A stretch of DNA of 64,000 nucleotides from Krasilnikoviella flava (GTDB taxonomy: Bacteria > Actinomycetota > Actinomycetes > Actinomycetales > Cellulomonadaceae): contig NZ_FUZQ01000006.1 of the NCBI RefSeq assembly GCF_900167525.1, forward strand, positions 1 through 64,000, read 5' to 3'. Position numbers and translations under genes: made by a program. This document shows, piece by piece, positions 16,528 through 25,020 of this stretch (position 1 is the stretch's first letter; every line of letters starts with the position of its first letter). A model generated the notes under the pieces. It made no database searches. It saw only the letters and a program-made list of their open reading frames with translations, and had not been told where the DNA came from.

Positions 16528-17526
16528 TCAGCCGGCGGCGAGCAGCTCCAGGGTGTCGACGACCCGGTGGGAGAAGCCACCCTCGTTGTCGTACCAGGCC
16601 ACGACCTTCACGTGCCGCCCGTCGACGCGGGTCAGCAGCGAGTCGAAGACCGCCGACGCCGGGTTCCCGACGATGTCCGAGGACACGAGCGGGTCCTCGG
16701 AGTACTCGAGCACCCCGGCCAGCGGGCCGGCCGCGGCCGCGCGGTAGGCGGCCAGCACGTCCTCGCGCGACACGTCGCGGGAGACGGTGGCGTTCAGCTC
16801 GACGATCGAGCCCACCGGCACCGGTACCCGGATCGAGTCGCCCGAGAGCTTCCCGGCCAGGCTCGGCAGCACCAGCCCGATCGCCTTGGCCGCCCCCGTC
16901 GTCGTCGGGACGATGTTCACCGCCGCGGCGCGGGCGCGCCGGGCGTCGCGGTGCGGCGCGTCCTGGAGGTTCTGCTCCTGGGTGTAGGCGTGCACGGTGG
17001 TCATGAACCCGTGCTCGATGCCGGCGACGTCGTCGAGCACCGACGCGAGGGGCGCGAGCGCGTTGGTGGTGCACGACGCGTTCGAGACGATCGTGTGCGT
17101 CGCCGGGTCGTAGGCCTCCGTGTTCACGCCCGGGGCGAGCGTCACGTCCGCGCCGGCGGACGGCGCGCTCACGAGCACCTTGCGCGCGCCGGCCTCGAGG
17201 TGGGCGCGCGCCGCGTCGGCGGAGGTGAACCGGCCGGTCGACTCCAGCACGACGTCGACGTCGAGCTCCTTCCAGGGCAGGTCGGCCGGGTCGCGCTCGG
17301 CGAGCACGGCGATCCGGTGGCCGTCGACGACGATGGCGCCGTCCTCAGCCGTCACCGGGCGGCCCAGCCGGCCCGCCGTGCTGTCGAAGGCGAGCAGGCG
17401 GGCGAGGGCCGCGGGCTCGGTGAGGTCGTTGACGGCGACGAGCTCCAGGTCGCTGTCGCGCTCCAGCAGCGCGCGCAGCACGTTGCGCCCGATGCGGCCG
17501 AACCCGTTGATGGCGATGCGAGTCAT
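16528..17526 (-). CDS. gap: glyceraldehyde-3-phosphate dehydrogenase, type I
   Basis: A 332-residue glycolytic enzyme that oxidises and phosphorylates glyceraldehyde-3-phosphate to 1,3-bisphosphoglycerate. Visible are the Rossmann start IAINGFGRIGRNVLRALL, the NAD-preferring Asp34 (VNDLTEP), catalytic Cys152 in SNASCTTN and His179 in TVHAYT, and the C-terminal WYDNEGGFSHRVVD. Start ATG 17526 follows GAGAGGA. It stands alone with its own 110-base upstream region, separate from the pgk-tpi cluster usual for the main gap gene, so it may be a second copy. Glyceraldehyde-3-phosphate is a product of Eda encoded later in the window, but a functional link is only an inference. Confidence 0.95.
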   Translation of the reverse strand: MTRIAINGFGRIGRNVLRALLERDSDLELVAVNDLTEPAALARLLAFDSTAGRLGRPVTAEDGAIVVDGHRIAVLAERDPADLPWKELDVDVVLESTGRFTSADAARAHLEAGARKVLVSAPSAGADVTLAPGVNTEAYDPATHTIVSNASCTTNALAPLASVLDDVAGIEHGFMTTVHAYTQEQNLQDAPHRDARRARAAAVNIVPTTTGAAKAIGLVLPSLAGKLSGDSIRVPVPVGSIVELNATVSRDVSREDVLAAYRAAAAGPLAGVLEYSEDPLVSSDIVGNPASAVFDSLLTRVDGRHVKVVAWYDNEGGFSHRVVDTLELLAAG

Positions 17527-17636
17527 GTGACGATCACGTCCTCTCGTGTCGTCGTCCAGGCTCGCTGCCGTCGCGTGGCCGGAACACCGGCGCGCACGCC
17601 ATGGTCCGCAAGGATCTCGCCACGCCGCCGGCCGGG

Positions 17637-18593
17637 TCACTCCCCCCGGGCGAAGGTCTGCCGGTACTCGCTGGGCGTGGTCCCGAGGATCCGCCGGAAG
17701 TGGCCGCGGAGGTTGGCGCCCGTGCCGAGCCCGACGTCGGCGGCGATCTGCTCGACGCTGCGCTCGGAGCGTTCGAGCAGCTCCCGCGCCACGTCGACGC
17801 GCGCACGCAGCACCCAGGCCATCGGCGTGTACCCGGTGTCGTCGGCGAACCGGCGCGAGAACGTCCGCGGCGAGACGGCGGCGTGCCGGGCGAGGACCTC
17901 GAGGGTCAGGTCGTCGGTCAGGTGGTGCAGCACCCACTCGCGCGTGGCAGCGAACCGCTCCCCCAGGGGCTCCGGCACGCTGCGGGGCACGTACTGCGCC
18001 TGGCCGCCGCTGCGGTAGGGCGCGGCGACCAGCCGGCGCGCGGCGTGGTTCGACGCCGCGACCCCGAGGTCGCCGCGCAGCAGGTGCAGGCACAGGTCGA
18101 TCCCGGAGGCCGCGCCCGCCGAGGTGAGCACGCTGCCCTCGTCGACGAACAGGACGTTCTCGTCCACGCGCACCTGCGGGTGCCTGGCCGCGAGCGCCCG
18201 CGTGTAGTGCCAGTGCGTGGTGGCGCGCCGACCGTCGAGCAGGCCCGTCGCGGCGAGCGCGAAGGCGCCGGTCGAGATGGCCGCCAGCCGGGCGCCACGG
18301 GCGTGCGCGGCCCGGAGCGCGTCGACGACGGCGGCCGGCGGGTCGTCGCGGTCCGGGAAGCGGTAGCCCGGGAGGAACACCGTGTCGGCCCAGGCCAGCG
18401 CCTCGAGGCCGTGCTCCAGGTGGTACGAGAGCCCGTCCCCGCCGGCGACCAGCCCGCGCGCCGCCGCACAGACGCGCACCTCGTAGGGCATGCTCGGGCG
18501 GGTCGTGAACACCTGCGAGGGGATGCCCACGTCGAGGGGCTTCGCGCCCTCGAGCACGAGGACGGCGACGCGGCGCTGACGCGGTTCCGGCAC
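17637..18593 (-). CDS. GlxA-family AraC-type regulator (DJ-1/PfpI domain plus HTH)
   Basis: A 318-residue regulator with a DJ-1/PfpI-like sensory domain (residues about 8-170, including ISTGAFALAATGLLDG and ATTHW) and a C-terminal AraC double helix-turn-helix (about 215-315: LTLEVLARHAAVSPRTFSRR and the ending GTTPSEYRQTF). The GTG start at 18593 gives the usual N-terminus RVAVLVLEGAKPLDVG. The serine hydrolase gene diverges from it 93 bases away and is a plausible target. Members of this family respond to diverse metabolites; the effector is not evident here. Confidence 0.88.
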   Translation of the reverse strand: MPEPRQRRVAVLVLEGAKPLDVGIPSQVFTTRPSMPYEVRVCAAARGLVAGGDGLSYHLEHGLEALAWADTVFLPGYRFPDRDDPPAAVVDALRAAHARGARLAAISTGAFALAATGLLDGRRATTHWHYTRALAARHPQVRVDENVLFVDEGSVLTSAGAASGIDLCLHLLRGDLGVAASNHAARRLVAAPYRSGGQAQYVPRSVPEPLGERFAATREWVLHHLTDDLTLEVLARHAAVSPRTFSRRFADDTGYTPMAWVLRARVDVARELLERSERSVEQIAADVGLGTGANLRGHFRRILGTTPSEYRQTFARGE

Positions 18594-18686
18594 GAGACGC
18601 AGGCTAGACGGCGCCCCGCCGGCGCGCGATCCCCACGCCGTCGCGCCACGCCTCCCCCCGCCCCACCCCTTCGAAGGAGAAGCCGC

Positions 18687-20114
18687 ATGACGCCCTCGAC
18701 CCCGGAACGGCAGGGGATCCCGACCGCCGCGGTGCTCGACCTGCTCGACGACCTCGAGCGCCCCGGCGTCGACCCGCACGGGCTCGTCGTCGCGCGGCAC
18801 GGCGTGCCGGTGGTCCGCGGCACGTGGGCGCCCTACCGGGAGGACCTGCCCGGCCTCGTCTACTCGGTGTCCAAGACGTTCACGGCGGTCGCGATCGGCC
18901 ACCTGGTCGCCGAGGGCCAGCTGACGGTCGACGACCCGGCCGGGAAGATCCTCGACCTGCCCGACCCCACCGGGATCACGGTGGGGCACCTGCTGACGAT
19001 GAACACCGGGCACACGGCGGAGCAGGTGGCCGAGATCGGGTTCGCGTCCCGGCGGCTGCTGGGCACCCGGCCCGAGCACGAGCCCGGCACGCACTTCGTG
19101 TACAACTCTCCGGCGTCGATGACGCTCTCGTCGATCGTCACCACGCTCACCGGCGAGCGCCTGACCGACTACCTGCGCCCGCGCGTGCTGGACCCGCTGG
19201 GCATCCGCGACCCCTGGTGGGTGCCGCACCACGACGGCGGGCTCGGGATCGAGCAGGGGTTCTCCGGCCTGCACCTGACCACCGACCATGTCGCCCGGCT
19301 CGCCGTCGCGATGGCCGCCGGCGGCCGGTACGACGGCGCCCAGGTGATCCCCGCCGCCTGGGTGGACGCGATGCAGCGGCCGTGGTCGGACAACGCCGAC
19401 TCGCCGGACGCGGCGCACGACTGGGCGCAGGGCTACGGGTACCAGGTGTGGCGCAGCCGCCGCGGCTTCCGCGCCGACGGCGCGTACGGGCAGTTCGGCC
19501 TCGCCCTGCCCGACCTCGGCCTGGCGATCGGCTACCGCGGCGCGACCCGCGCCACGCACGAGGTGCTCGACGCGTGCTGGCGGTTCGCCGACCGCGTCGC
19601 CGCTCGGGGGGCCGACGGCCCGCTCCGGCCGGACCCGGACGCCGTCGCGCGGCTCGGCTCCCGGCTCGCCGCCCTCGACTCCTGGCCGCCGCGCCTGGAA
19701 CCCGACCCCGAACCGACGCCGTCGGACGTCGTCTCCCCCGTCCCGTGGACGCTGCGCGGGCACGACGTCGGGTCGGGCACCTGGCAGGTGGACGTCGGCG
19801 GACGGCTCCTCGCCGTGACCGAGCACGCCTGGCGCACCCACGTCGTCCCGTGGCCGCACGCGGCCGCGGCGGGCGAGCCGTACGGGACGGGTTCGGTGAC
19901 CGACCCCGCGCTGGTGCTGGCGCTGCGGGCCCGGCCGGCCGGCGCCGGCGACGCCGTGGAGGTGCACGCCGTCGTGCCGACGTCGCCCCACCGGCTCGTG
20001 GCCCGCGGCACGCCCGGCGCGCGCCTCGACCTCGCCTGGACGACGACCCCGCTGTGGCGCCCCGGCCTGGACACCCTGGTCGTGCCGGCAGCCCTGGCGC
20101 GACCCGTGCGCTGA
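18687..20114 (+). CDS. serine hydrolase, beta-lactamase/class C family
   Basis: A 475-residue penicillin-binding-like hydrolase without an obvious signal peptide. The catalytic SxxK is SVSK with Ser60 and Lys63; the second motif has Tyr139 in HFVYNSPAS; LLTMNTGH near 103 is a further family block. Residues beyond about 340 form an extra C-terminal domain that is beta-rich in appearance, like the DUF3471-type extensions. Strong GAAGGAGA before ATG 18687. Such proteins act as esterases or peptidases rather than true beta-lactamases; the substrate is unknown. The gene is divergent from a GlxA-type regulator and is followed by a convergent two-component system. Confidence 0.88.
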   Translation: MTPSTPERQGIPTAAVLDLLDDLERPGVDPHGLVVARHGVPVVRGTWAPYREDLPGLVYSVSKTFTAVAIGHLVAEGQLTVDDPAGKILDLPDPTGITVGHLLTMNTGHTAEQVAEIGFASRRLLGTRPEHEPGTHFVYNSPASMTLSSIVTTLTGERLTDYLRPRVLDPLGIRDPWWVPHHDGGLGIEQGFSGLHLTTDHVARLAVAMAAGGRYDGAQVIPAAWVDAMQRPWSDNADSPDAAHDWAQGYGYQVWRSRRGFRADGAYGQFGLALPDLGLAIGYRGATRATHEVLDACWRFADRVAARGADGPLRPDPDAVARLGSRLAALDSWPPRLEPDPEPTPSDVVSPVPWTLRGHDVGSGTWQVDVGGRLLAVTEHAWRTHVVPWPHAAAAGEPYGTGSVTDPALVLALRARPAGAGDAVEVHAVVPTSPHRLVARGTPGARLDLAWTTTPLWRPGLDTLVVPAALARPVR

Positions 20115-20143
20115 CCCTCGCCTCCCGGGCCCGGCGCGTCGGG

Positions 20144-20818
20144 TCAGGAGGGCGCGCGCGTGCCGCGGGGCGTCACGAGCCCCGACTCGTAGGCGAGGAC
20201 GACGAGCTGGGCGCGGTCGCGCGCGCCCAGCTTGGTCATGGCGCGGCTCACGTGCGTCTTCGCCGTCAGCGGGCTGAGCACCATGCGCGCGGCGATCTCG
20301 TCGTTGGACAGGCCGTGGGCGACCAGCGCCACCACCTCCCGCTCCCGGGGAGTGAGCAGGTCGAGGCCGTCGGGGGCGATCGCGTCGGGCGGGCGGGCGA
20401 CGAACTCGCTGATCAGCCGGCGGGTGATCGCGGGCGACAGCAGCGCGTCGCCCCGGACCGCGGCGCGCACGGCCTCCAGGAGGTCGGCCGGCTCGGTGTC
20501 TTTCACGACGAACCCGCACGCCCCCGCCCGCAGCGCGGAGAACACGTACTCGTCGATGCCGTAGTTCGTCAGCATGACGACGTGCACCCCGGCGAGGTCG
20601 TCGTCCGCGGCGATCTCGCGGGTGGCGGCGATGCCGTCCAGCCCGGGCATCTGCACGTCCATGAGCACGACGTCGGGCCGCAGCTCCCGCGCCAGCCGCG
20701 CGCCGTCGTGCCCGTCCGCGCCCTCGGCGACCACCTCCACGTCGTCCTCCGCGTCGAGCAGCGCGCGGATGCCGGACCGGATGAGCGCCTGGTCGTCGAC
20801 CAGCACCACGCGGATCAC
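20144..20818 (-). CDS. response regulator, NarL/LuxR family
   Basis: A 224-residue DNA-binding response regulator. The receiver domain has Asp9/Asp10 in VLVDDQ, phosphoacceptor Asp54 in VLMDVQMPG, the MLTNYG Thr site and the VVKD Lys. The C-terminal LuxR helix-turn-helix spans about 155-215 (LTPREREVVALVAHGLSNDEIAARM). The GTG start overlaps the kinase stop codon (GTGA), so the pair is translationally coupled. A tandem 14-nt repeat array upstream of the neighbouring FAD-oxidase/ABC operon (21885-21936) is a possible binding site, which is inference. Confidence 0.93.
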   Translation of the reverse strand: MIRVVLVDDQALIRSGIRALLDAEDDVEVVAEGADGHDGARLARELRPDVVLMDVQMPGLDGIAATREIAADDDLAGVHVVMLTNYGIDEYVFSALRAGACGFVVKDTEPADLLEAVRAAVRGDALLSPAITRRLISEFVARPPDAIAPDGLDLLTPREREVVALVAHGLSNDEIAARMVLSPLTAKTHVSRAMTKLGARDRAQLVVLAYESGLVTPRGTRAPS

Positions 20819-21678
20819 GAGCGGGCCACCGTGTCCGGCGCGGCGTCGTGGGCCGCCGCACCGTCCGCGGCGGGCCGGGTCCCCAGGTCTGCCGCGCCGT
20901 CCGCGGCCGGCCGGGCGCCGGGCAGCGGGAGCGTCACGCGCACGCCGAAGCCGCCGGCGTCGCGCGGCGCGGCCCGCAGCGTGCCGCCGAGCGCGTCCAC
21001 GCGCTCGCGCATGCCGGTCAGGCCGTGGCCGGCCTGGGGCGGGCCCGCCGACCCGCGACCGTCGTCGTCCACCTCGAGCACGAGCTCGCGCGCCGCGAGG
21101 GCCACGCGCACGGTCGCCGTCGCGCCGGGGCCGCCGTGCCGGGCCACGTTGGTGAGCGCCTCCTGGACCACGCGGTACGCGGCCTCGTCGACCGCGGCGG
21201 GCAGCGTCCGGCGCGCCCCGGTGACGGTCACCGCGACGGGCACGCCGGCGCCCTCGGCGCGCTCGACGAGGGTGGTGAGCCGGTCGAGCCCGTTGCCGTT
21301 GGGCTCCCCGTCCCGGCGCAGCACGTCGAGGGTGGAGCGCAGCTCGCGCGCGGCGTCGGTGCTGGCCTCCTGGATCGCGAGGAGCGCCGGGGGCGGCTCC
21401 TCGCCCCGCTTGCGCGCGAGGTGGGCGGCGACGCCCGCCTGCACCTTGATCACGGAGATGCTGTGCGTCAGCGAGTCGTGCAGCTCCCGCGCGATACGCA
21501 GCCGCTCCTCGACCGCACGGCGCCGCGCCACCTCGTCGCGGGTGCGCTCGGCGTCCTCGGCCCGCTGCTCCACCTCGCGGACGTACGCGCGCCACTGGAG
21601 CACGGCCACGGCGGCGACGCCCAGCGAGACCAGCCAGCCCGCCGCAAGGACCCGTTCGCGTACCCGTGGGTCTCCCAT
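20815..21678 (-). CDS. sensor histidine kinase, HisKA_3 family
   Basis: A 287-residue kinase, short for its family, because it has only one membrane helix (about residues 10-28, VLAAGWLVSLGVAAVAVLQW) and no extracellular sensor. A coiled-coil linker (about 32-60) leads to the phosphoacceptor His67 in ELHDSLTHSISV, and the HATPase domain shows QEALTNVARHG, VDDDGRGSAG and GHGLTGMRERV. The C-terminus ends in an Ala/Asp-rich tail of about 35 residues with repeated RPAADGAA. Start ATG 21678 is the last plausible methionine before the helix. It pairs with the overlapping response regulator and diverges from the FAD oxidase gene. Confidence 0.9.
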   Translation of the reverse strand: MGDPRVRERVLAAGWLVSLGVAAVAVLQWRAYVREVEQRAEDAERTRDEVARRRAVEERLRIARELHDSLTHSISVIKVQAGVAAHLARKRGEEPPPALLAIQEASTDAARELRSTLDVLRRDGEPNGNGLDRLTTLVERAEGAGVPVAVTVTGARRTLPAAVDEAAYRVVQEALTNVARHGGPGATATVRVALAARELVLEVDDDGRGSAGPPQAGHGLTGMRERVDALGGTLRAAPRDAGGFGVRVTLPLPGARPAADGAADLGTRPAADGAAAHDAAPDTVARS

Positions 21679-21884
21679 CCCGGCAGCGTAGGGGCGCCCC
21701 GGACGCCGCCGCATCCGCCGGCGGGAGCGACCCTGACGTACTCCCGGCGCGGTACGTGGCGGCCCCGCGCCCGCCCGGCCCGGTAGCCGCAGGTGTCGCC
21801 GAGGGGTGGACGCGCCGGTGCGCCCCGCCGCGAAGGATCGGCAGCACGGGTCGACGAGACGGAGACCGCCGACGACGCGCACCA

Positions 21885-21936
21885 CGACGCAGCACCTCCG
21901 ACGCAGCAGTTCCGACGCAGCAGCGACGACGCACGA
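21885..21936 (+). repeat. four tandem 14-nt direct repeats before the FAD oxidase gene
   Basis: CGACGCAGCA occurs at 21885, 21899 and 21913, and CGACGCACGA at 21927, an exact 14-base period ending in the ribosome-binding site. The repeats lie in the 269-base divergent region between the two-component genes and the FAD oxidase operon. They could be regulator sites, perhaps for the neighbouring response regulator, or simple repeat expansion. Confidence 0.6.
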
Positions 21937-21947
21937 GGAGAACCGCC

Positions 21948-23303
21948 ATGAGCATCCAGACGCCCCGCACCGCGGCGCCCGCACCGGCCGGGATGGGCGA
22001 AGCCCTCGCCCCCGGCGACGACGGCTACGACGACGCCCGCCGCACCGTGTTCGCCACCGGCCGCCCGGCGCTGGTGGTGCGCCCGCACGACGAGGCGGAG
22101 GTGGCCGTCGCGGTGGCGCACGCCGCCCGCGAGGGGCTGGCCGTGTCGGTCCGGTCGGGCGGGCACGGGCTGACCGGCCGCGCGACGAACGACGGCGGGC
22201 TGGTGATCGACCTGCGCCACATGGACGCCGTGCAGGTGGTCGATCCGCACCGGCGCGTCGTGCGGGTCGGCGCCGGGGCGACGTGGGGCCGGGTCGCGGC
22301 GGCGCTCGCCCCGCACGGCCTGGCGATCACCGCTGGCGACACGGCGGGCGTCGGCGTCGGCGGCCTGACGCTCGGCGGCGGCATCGGCTGGATGGTGCGC
22401 CGGCACGGCCTGACCGTCGACAACCTGGTCGCCGCCCGGGTGGTGCTCGCCGACGGCCGGACCGTCGTCGCGAGCGCCGACGCGCACGCCGGGCTGTTCT
22501 GGGCGTTGCGGGGCGGGGGCGGGCTCGGCGTGGTGACGAGCCTCGACCTCGTCGCCGCGCGGGTGGGCGACGTGCTGTTCGGCAGCCTCACCTTCGCTGC
22601 GGACGACCTGGCGCGGCTCGTCGTCGGCTGGCGCGACCACCTGCGGGGCGCGGACGACGAGCTCAGCAGCACGCTGGTCCTCGCGCCGGCGGCCGGTGGG
22701 GGCCCTGCGTCGGCGACCGTGCTCGTGTGCGCGTCGCACGACGACCCGGCGGCAGCCGCGCGCTCGGTCGAGCCCCTGCGCCGGCTCGGCACCGTCGTCG
22801 CCGACACGGTGGCGACCGTGCCGTACGCGAGGACCCTCGCCGAGGGCGGGCACCACCCGCCGGGCGTACGGCTCGCCGCGCGGAACGTCGTCGTGCCGCG
22901 GCTCGACGACGACGTCGTCGCGGCCCTGGTCGCCGCGGTCGAGGGCGACCGGCCCACCATGGTCGGGGTGCGCGCGCTGGGCGGCGCCGTCTCGCGGGTG
23001 CTGCCGGACGAGACGGCCTTCGCCCACCGCGACGCCGAGGCGCTGGTGGTCGGCGGCGCGCTGGTGCCCCTGGACGCGCCCGGCGCTGTCGTCGAGGACG
23101 CGCTGGCCCGCTGGCGCGACGTCGCGGCGCACGGCTCGGGCGCGTACGTGAACTTCCAGGGCACCGCCACGGACGCCGACCTGCGCGCCGCGTACCCGCC
23201 CACGACGCTCGCGCGGCTGCGCGCCGTCGCCCGCGCCTACGACCCGGGCACCCTCGTCGCATGCCACCTCGGCGCCCCGCCCGTGGCGGGGGCCGGGGCA
23301 TGA
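21948..23303 (+). CDS. FAD-binding oxidoreductase (PCMH/BBE-type)
   Basis: A 451-residue flavoprotein. The N-terminal PCMH FAD domain contains VRSGGHGLTG with His73, the position of covalent 8-alpha-histidyl FAD attachment in 6-hydroxynicotine oxidase-like enzymes, and GLTLGGGIGWMVRRHGLT. The C-terminal YVNFQGTA corresponds to the berberine-bridge-type end. Start ATG 21948 follows ACGAGGAG. Its stop codon overlaps the start of the ABC ATPase gene (ATGA), so oxidase and exporter are coupled. Such oxidases often act in secondary metabolism or detoxification; the substrate here is unknown. Confidence 0.88.
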   Translation: MSIQTPRTAAPAPAGMGEALAPGDDGYDDARRTVFATGRPALVVRPHDEAEVAVAVAHAAREGLAVSVRSGGHGLTGRATNDGGLVIDLRHMDAVQVVDPHRRVVRVGAGATWGRVAAALAPHGLAITAGDTAGVGVGGLTLGGGIGWMVRRHGLTVDNLVAARVVLADGRTVVASADAHAGLFWALRGGGGLGVVTSLDLVAARVGDVLFGSLTFAADDLARLVVGWRDHLRGADDELSSTLVLAPAAGGGPASATVLVCASHDDPAAAARSVEPLRRLGTVVADTVATVPYARTLAEGGHHPPGVRLAARNVVVPRLDDDVVAALVAAVEGDRPTMVGVRALGGAVSRVLPDETAFAHRDAEALVVGGALVPLDAPGAVVEDALARWRDVAAHGSGAYVNFQGTATDADLRAAYPPTTLARLRAVARAYDPGTLVACHLGAPPVAGAGA

Positions 23304-24058
23304 GCGCCGCCTTCGAGGCCGAGGGCCTCGTCAAGCGGTTCGGCCGGACGACGGCGCTCGACGGCGTCGACCTCCACGCCGAGCGCGGGTCCGTGCTGGG
23401 CGTGCTCGGCCCGAACGGCGCCGGCAAGACCACGGCCATCTGCGTGCTCGCCACGCTGCTGCGGGCGGACGCGGGCCGGGCCGTCGTGGACGGGATCGAC
23501 GTGGGCCGGGACCCGGTAGGGGTGCGCCGCCGCATCGATCTCGCAGCCAGCCTGGTGGGCAGCCCGAGCATCCTCTTCCTCGACGAGCCCACCACCGGCC
23601 TCGACCCCGGCAAGCGCGAGGAGCTGTGGCAGACCATCCGCTCCCTCGCCGACGACGGCACCACCGTGCTGCTCACGACGCAGTACCTCGAGGAGGCCGA
23701 CGCGCTCGCCGACCGGATCACCGTGATCGACGAGGGCCGCGTCATCGCCCACGACACCCCGGCGGGGCTGAAGCAGCAGGCCGGCGGGCAGACGGTCGTC
23801 GTGCGGCCACGGGACCCTGCCATGACCGCGGCGGTGGCGGACGTCGTCGCGCGGGCGACGGGCGGCCCGGTCGCCCCGCCGCGGGGCGGCGTCGTCACCG
23901 CGTCCGTGGACGACGAGCGGCAGTTCGCCACCGTCGTGCGCGGGCTCGAGGAGGCCGGGCTCGCCGTCACGGAGCTCGCGCTGCGGCTGCCCAGCCTCGA
24001 CGAGGTCTTCCGCACCCTGACCGCCCGCCGCACCACCACGCCGCAGGAGGAGTCATGA
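23300..24058 (+). CDS. DrrA-like ABC transporter ATPase with internal deletion (no signature motif)
   Basis: A 252-residue ATPase, shorter than the usual 310-330 of daunorubicin-resistance-type proteins. Walker A GPNGAGKTT is at 37-45 and Walker B ILFLDEPTTGLD at 91-102, only 46 residues apart instead of about 110. At residues 75-84 the sequence runs GVRRRIDLAAS: the VRRRI that normally precedes the Q-loop is joined to the DLAAS that normally follows the signature. The Q-loop and LSGGM signature are therefore missing, an in-frame loss of roughly 60-70 residues between two RRR-coding stretches. The C-terminal DrrA domain is intact. The protein is probably unable to hydrolyse ATP normally; an assembly error is possible. 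Confidence 0.85.
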   Translation: MSAAFEAEGLVKRFGRTTALDGVDLHAERGSVLGVLGPNGAGKTTAICVLATLLRADAGRAVVDGIDVGRDPVGVRRRIDLAASLVGSPSILFLDEPTTGLDPGKREELWQTIRSLADDGTTVLLTTQYLEEADALADRITVIDEGRVIAHDTPAGLKQQAGGQTVVVRPRDPAMTAAVADVVARATGGPVAPPRGGVVTASVDDERQFATVVRGLEEAGLAVTELALRLPSLDEVFRTLTARRTTTPQEES

Positions 24059-24897
24059 CCGCCGCCACCGCACCTACCGCCACCGGCGAGACCCGGCTGC
24101 CTCCGGCCCCGCCGGCCCGGCAGGCCGCCGGTCGGCGCTGGCCGCTCGCCCGCCACAGCCTCACCCTGGCGCGCCGCAACCTCACGAAGACGCTGCGCAA
24201 CCCGGGCGAGCTGGCGGACGCCGTGATCCTGCCCGTCGTCTTCCTCGTGCTCTTCGTCTACCTGTTCGGCGGCGCGGTCGCCGGGTCGACTCAGGCGTAC
24301 CTGCAGTACCTGTTCCCCGGCATCCTCGTGCTCACGACCGTGCTCACGGGGCAGGTCGCCACGGGCCTGAGCATCGTGCAGGACATGAAGAAGGGCGTGT
24401 TCGACCGGTTCCGCAGCATGCCCGTGCCCCGCGCGTCGCTGCTGCTCGGGTCGGTGCTCGCCGACGCCGTGCGCTACGTCATCGCCCTCGTGGTCCTGTT
24501 CGCCGTCGGGTACGCCCTCGGCTTCCGCGTCGAGACGGGCCTCGTGCCCGCGCTCGCGGCGTGCGGGCTCGCGATCGTGCTCGGCTTCTCCCTCAGCTGG
24601 CTGACGGTGCTGGTGGCCGTGCTGCTGCGCAACGAGATCATGGTCTCGACCATCGGGTTCCTGCTGCCGTTCCCCCTGGTGTTCGGCACCGGCATGGCCG
24701 CCCCCGTCGAGACGATGCCGGGCTGGCTGCAGGCGTGGGCCGAGGTCAACCCGGTCAGCCGCGCGATCGACGCCGTCCAGGGCCTGCTGCTCGGCGGCCC
24801 GGTCGCGGGGCCGGCGACGGCGACGCTGCTGGCCAGCGGCATCTTTCTCGCCGTCTTCGGCACCGCGGCCGTGGTGGCCTACCGCCGCGTGGTCTGA
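24055..24897 (+). CDS. ABC-2 type permease (DrrB-like)
   Basis: A 280-residue membrane protein with six predicted helices (for example VILPVVFLVLFVYLFGGAV near 60-78) and the ABC-2 signature region near GTGMAAPVETMPGWLQAWAEV. It would form the membrane part of a drug or lipid exporter with the ATPase encoded just upstream; its ATG overlaps that gene's stop codon (ATGA). The permease itself looks complete, unlike its partner. A near-perfect 42-base palindrome 46 bases after the stop codon may end the transcript. Confidence 0.9.
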   Translation: MTAATAPTATGETRLPPAPPARQAAGRRWPLARHSLTLARRNLTKTLRNPGELADAVILPVVFLVLFVYLFGGAVAGSTQAYLQYLFPGILVLTTVLTGQVATGLSIVQDMKKGVFDRFRSMPVPRASLLLGSVLADAVRYVIALVVLFAVGYALGFRVETGLVPALAACGLAIVLGFSLSWLTVLVAVLLRNEIMVSTIGFLLPFPLVFGTGMAAPVETMPGWLQAWAEVNPVSRAIDAVQGLLLGGPVAGPATATLLASGIFLAVFGTAAVVAYRRVV

Positions 24898-24943
24898 CGA
24901 CCCTCCGTGGCAGCGGACCCTTGACCAGCGACGTCGCTGCCCG

Positions 24944-24985
24944 GGACACTGAGTTCGTCGAAGCGCTTCGACGGACTCGGTGTCC
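24944..24985. repeat. 42-bp near-perfect palindrome between the ABC exporter and GH5
   Basis: Two 21-base arms (24944-24964, 24965-24985) match at 19 of 21 positions with no loop; the centre reads GTCGAAGCGCTTCGAC. It lies between two rightward genes and could terminate the exporter transcript or form a cruciform. It contains the TCGAAG core that also appears in the 47841-47934 repeats. Confidence 0.65.
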
Positions 24986-25020
24986 CCGGAGCGCCATCCG
25001 TGCGCGACGAAGGGCACCCC

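Noticed and set aside
18687-20114. True beta-lactamase
   Set aside because: The protein has SxxK and Tyr motifs but no signal peptide and an extra C-terminal domain, which fits esterase or peptidase-like serine hydrolases better.
20144-21970. 608-codon fused frame over the response regulator and kinase
   Set aside because: The extended frame passes through the kinase gene out of phase; the real response regulator begins at GTG 20818, overlapping the kinase stop codon.
23300-24058. Calling the DrrA-like ATPase a functional exporter ATPase
   Set aside because: The Q-loop and signature motif are missing, so normal ATP-dependent export cannot be assumed even though Walker A and B remain.
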